From NCBI GenBank assembly GCA_029207755.1, contig JARCOQ010000001.1, positions 96,936,140 through 97,000,139 on the forward strand: 64,000 nt of DNA, given 5' to 3'. Of the stretch, positions 61,607 through 64,000 are shown piece after piece. The DNA is from Chamaea fasciata (taxonomy: Eukaryota; Chordata; Aves; Passeriformes; Sylviidae). Made by a program: the position numbers and the translations under genes. Numbering within the stretch: position 1 is the first letter of the stretch; the number at the start of each line of letters is the position of its first letter. Below the pieces are notes generated by a model. It searched no databases. It worked only from the letters and a program-made list of their open reading frames with translations, and was not told where the DNA came from.

Positions 61607-63430
61607 GATTTTCCAAATGGTCATAGTATTGCTCAGAGACTTCAGATTAGAAAGCAGGGCTATCCAACCTACAGAAAGAATTTTCTGAGTCTGCTTGTCA
61701 TGGCTTTGTATGTACATGGTAAATTAGGAAAGGAAATGTCAATCTCCTCAGAGAAACAGCTAGTTTCCAAAGGGCAAACAGATACGGTACTCACTTTCAT
61801 GGATTTTTCATGATTGTCCATCTTTCTGTGCTATTCAAATAGTAGATGCAGATAGCATATGATTTATACTGCCACAAATAAAAGATAACTAATATATTTG
61901 AATACCCCATTGGTGAATAACTCAATAGCATATTAGAAGAAATTTTACAGATGGTGATTTGCAATCTATTGGAAGGTAATTATTGATTATGTTTGAGGTA
62001 GACTGAGACACCTCAAAAGACACTTATGAATATACAGGAATAATTTGTAAGTTGCATCAGTAGTGCTTCTCTATGATTTTTGCATCCTATGACCTCCATT
62101 CCTGGACACAACTCTATTGCTGTTAATGGTACGCAGTATTATTTGTCTTTGCCTTGTCTCTGGAGCCAGCAAAGTTACACCATAAAGCAGGTTCCCTTAA
62201 ACCTGGCAGTGGGTAACAGTGATGGCAGGCCAACTTCTGTAAAGACAAAAACTATCACATGCTGAGAAATCTTTCCTTTCATGCAAACTTGATCATTTCT
62301 TATCACTACTTGGCTATTTGTTAGAAGCACCTTTAGGAATTTTACTTAATTAGCCGTGCTGGGCTGTTTTTTCAGCTGGTGAAATAATGAGTCCTTTCAA
62401 AACTAGAGAGGTGCTACCACAGAGTGAATTGCTGCAATAAATACAGAGAAGAAAGGCCAAGTAAAAAACCACTAAGATATCAGTGAGGTTAGACACAAAC
62501 CTTAGAGATGTTTTACTGCAGGAGAATCAGACTTTCTAGAGCAACCAAGAAATGAAGGAGACAGTCCAGCCAAGCCCCCTATTTCTGTTGTGCAGCTGGG
62601 AGTCAGCTACTCCAGGAGAAAAGCTGGAGGCAAAGATACTTTGACTAATGTCAGTGCTGACAATGAAAGAACAAAGGATTCTGATGAAAGCCAGATACAC
62701 TATTTAAAAAATTAAATTAAAATAAATTAAAATTTAGGCAAACAGTTTGAAAGTCATAACAGGATTAGTTAGGTGGAAATCATTAGTAGAAAAAGTTATT
62801 TAGCTGGTATAAGCAGAATTATAAAGTTTTTGTAAGGGGCTCTGAGATTAATAGTTACGGCCTAGATTTTTTTTTTCTTGAAATAAAATCCATATAAATT
62901 AATATTTACTATACTTCACAAAGCTAGAATATTTTGAAATTAAGAGAATGGTCATGTTGCTAAAGCATGGAGTATGAATCATGTGAATATTTAATATATA
63001 AAATTTAATATACTTTTTAATAAATTTTATATCTCTTTTTCTATCTGGATCAAATCTCCTGTAAAAGCCCAAGGCATTCATGTGTATGGTCAGACTTGTG
63101 CCTACTTACATAAATCAAAATTTTCAAATTTTCTCTCAGTGCAGTATTTTGGTCACATGACTATAAGTATTAATATCAATATAAATATCAAGAAGACATA
63201 ATTGAACTTAAGAGAAGTGTGATCGCTTTTAAAAAACTAGTAACTTTATCAGGGTGTGTATCAGGGAACATGTATTGTATTAAGAAAGCATATTTGCAAA
63301 AGTTTTTAACTATGAAAATCAGCAAAAAATATTCTTTTAATTAAAAAAAATCTGTCTTTAGAAATCAGATTGATTATTTAAGTGTGTTTAGGAGCTGAAT
63401 GTAATCCAGTCAATTATGCATAAATAGAAC

Positions 63431-63431
<1 letters not shown>

Positions 63432-63480
<49 letters not shown>
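63432..63480. repeat. (TAA)16 microsatellite
   Basis: About 16 uninterrupted TAA units directly abutting the 3' end of the CR1 copy that follows. Confidence 0.97.
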
Positions 63481-63481
<1 letters not shown>

Positions 63482-64000
63482 GAATCATAAAATGGTTTGG
63501 AAGGGACCTGAAAGATCATCTAGTTCCAAACCCCTGCCATAGGCAGGGACACTTTCCACTACACCAGGTTGTTTAAAGCCCCATCCAACCTAGCCTTGAA
63601 CACTCTCAGGGCTGGGCCACCCAGAGATTCTCTGGGCAACCTGTTCCAATGTCTCTCCACTGTCACAGTATAGAATTTCTTTCTAACAACTAACATAACC
63701 AACTCACTTTCACCTGGAAGCCATTACTCCTTGTCCTATCACTACAGCTCCTGCCAGAGTCTCTCTCTGGCTTTGCTGTAAGACCCCTTCAGATACTGGA
63801 AATTGCTGTGAGGTCTCACATGACCTTCTCTTCTCCAGGCTGAAAAGCCCCAATTTTCTCAACCTGTCTTTGTAGGGGAGGAGCACCAGTCCTCTTGTCA
63901 ACTTTATTGTCCTCCTTTGGACTTGCTCCAACACTTCCTTGTACATATGGTGGGGGTACCAATACAGTACACAGTACTCCAGGTGGGGTCTTACAGAGCA
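63481..64000 (-). mobile_element. CR1 LINE 3' region, continuing past the window
   Basis: AGAATCATAAAATGGTTTGG, GATCATCTAGTTCCAAACCC, CTGGGCAACCTGTTCCAATG, CTTCTCTTCTCCAGGCTGAA and TACTCCAGGTGGGGTCTTAC are canonical avian CR1 blocks in reverse order. The minus-strand frame 63710-63946 keeps the reverse transcriptase C-terminus ([13 protein letters not shown]) but is broken after it. In sense orientation with ADCY1. Confidence 0.95.

Larger units (their letters stand above)
50012..64000 (-). other. ADCY1: ADCY1 intron, at least 14 kb, rich in LTRs
   Basis: Upstream of the C1b exon. I looked for the C1a exons (for example the WQYDVWSNDV and CRRIKILGDCYYC motifs expected on the minus strand) and found none, so the previous exon should lie beyond 64000. 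The stretch 50012-51293 is unique. Then come five LTR elements up to 61531, a CR1 fragment (59940-60145), a T/G tract (60459-60592), unique DNA (61600-63430) and a final CR1 copy. Confidence 0.75.

Noticed and set aside
61472..61717. Minus-strand frame starting MYIQSHDK, similar to the IYIQRHDN of ADCY1 C1a
   Set aside because: Similarity stops after eight residues, no splice site sits where it should, and the frame runs into the LTR. Chance match.
1..64000. CRISPR arrays, operons, bacterial promoters, tRNA and rRNA genes
   Set aside because: The window is vertebrate nuclear DNA. Tandem repeats present are microsatellites without spacers, and no tRNA or rRNA sequence was recognised.

Overview
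The window is nuclear DNA from a bird, probably a passerine. It is AT-rich and intron-dominated, with 3'-end fragments of CR1 LINEs and several solo retroviral LTRs. The only protein-coding gene I can support is on the minus strand: the 3' two-thirds of ADCY1, the Ca2+/calmodulin-stimulated membrane adenylyl cyclase type 1. Thirteen coding exons run from 50011 down to the stop codon at 17347. They encode about 649 residues with continuous reading phase and GT/AG splice sites throughout. The first exon seen begins just before the calmodulin-binding C1b segment. The N-terminus, the first membrane domain and the C1a catalytic domain must lie beyond 64000.

Layout from left to right: 1-7115 is apparently intergenic and holds one CR1 copy at 2641-3110. 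From about 7116 to 17346 is the proposed ADCY1 3'UTR, about 10.2 kb, ending at an AATAAA (minus strand, 7139-7134) followed by a G/U-rich stretch. This UTR contains a CR1 fragment, a TA/CA microsatellite, a perfect hairpin and Pumilio-type motifs. From 17347 to 50011 are the exons and introns for C1b, the second six-helix membrane domain and the C2 catalytic domain. From 50012 to 64000 is one long intron (at least 14 kb) with no exon that I could recognise.

That last intron is a retroviral LTR graveyard. Five LTR elements lie between 51.3 and 61.5 kb and a sixth lies at 39.5 kb in another intron. All six are in plus orientation, antisense to ADCY1. Three are solo LTRs with perfect 5-bp target duplications (39458-39978, 51299-52027, 56716-57407). 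One (53423-54988) keeps a stub of internal leader and what looks like the last bases of its 3' LTR. One (about 57968-58870) shares only its 3' part with the 51299 and 60780 copies. One (60780-61531) is flanked by an imperfect repeat of about 72 bp instead of a short target duplication.

I found no tRNA, rRNA, CRISPR, operon or intact mobile-element gene. I see no undescribed biological system; the points worth a second look concern LTR rearrangements and the long ADCY1 3'UTR. All family assignments come from reading and memory, with no database search.
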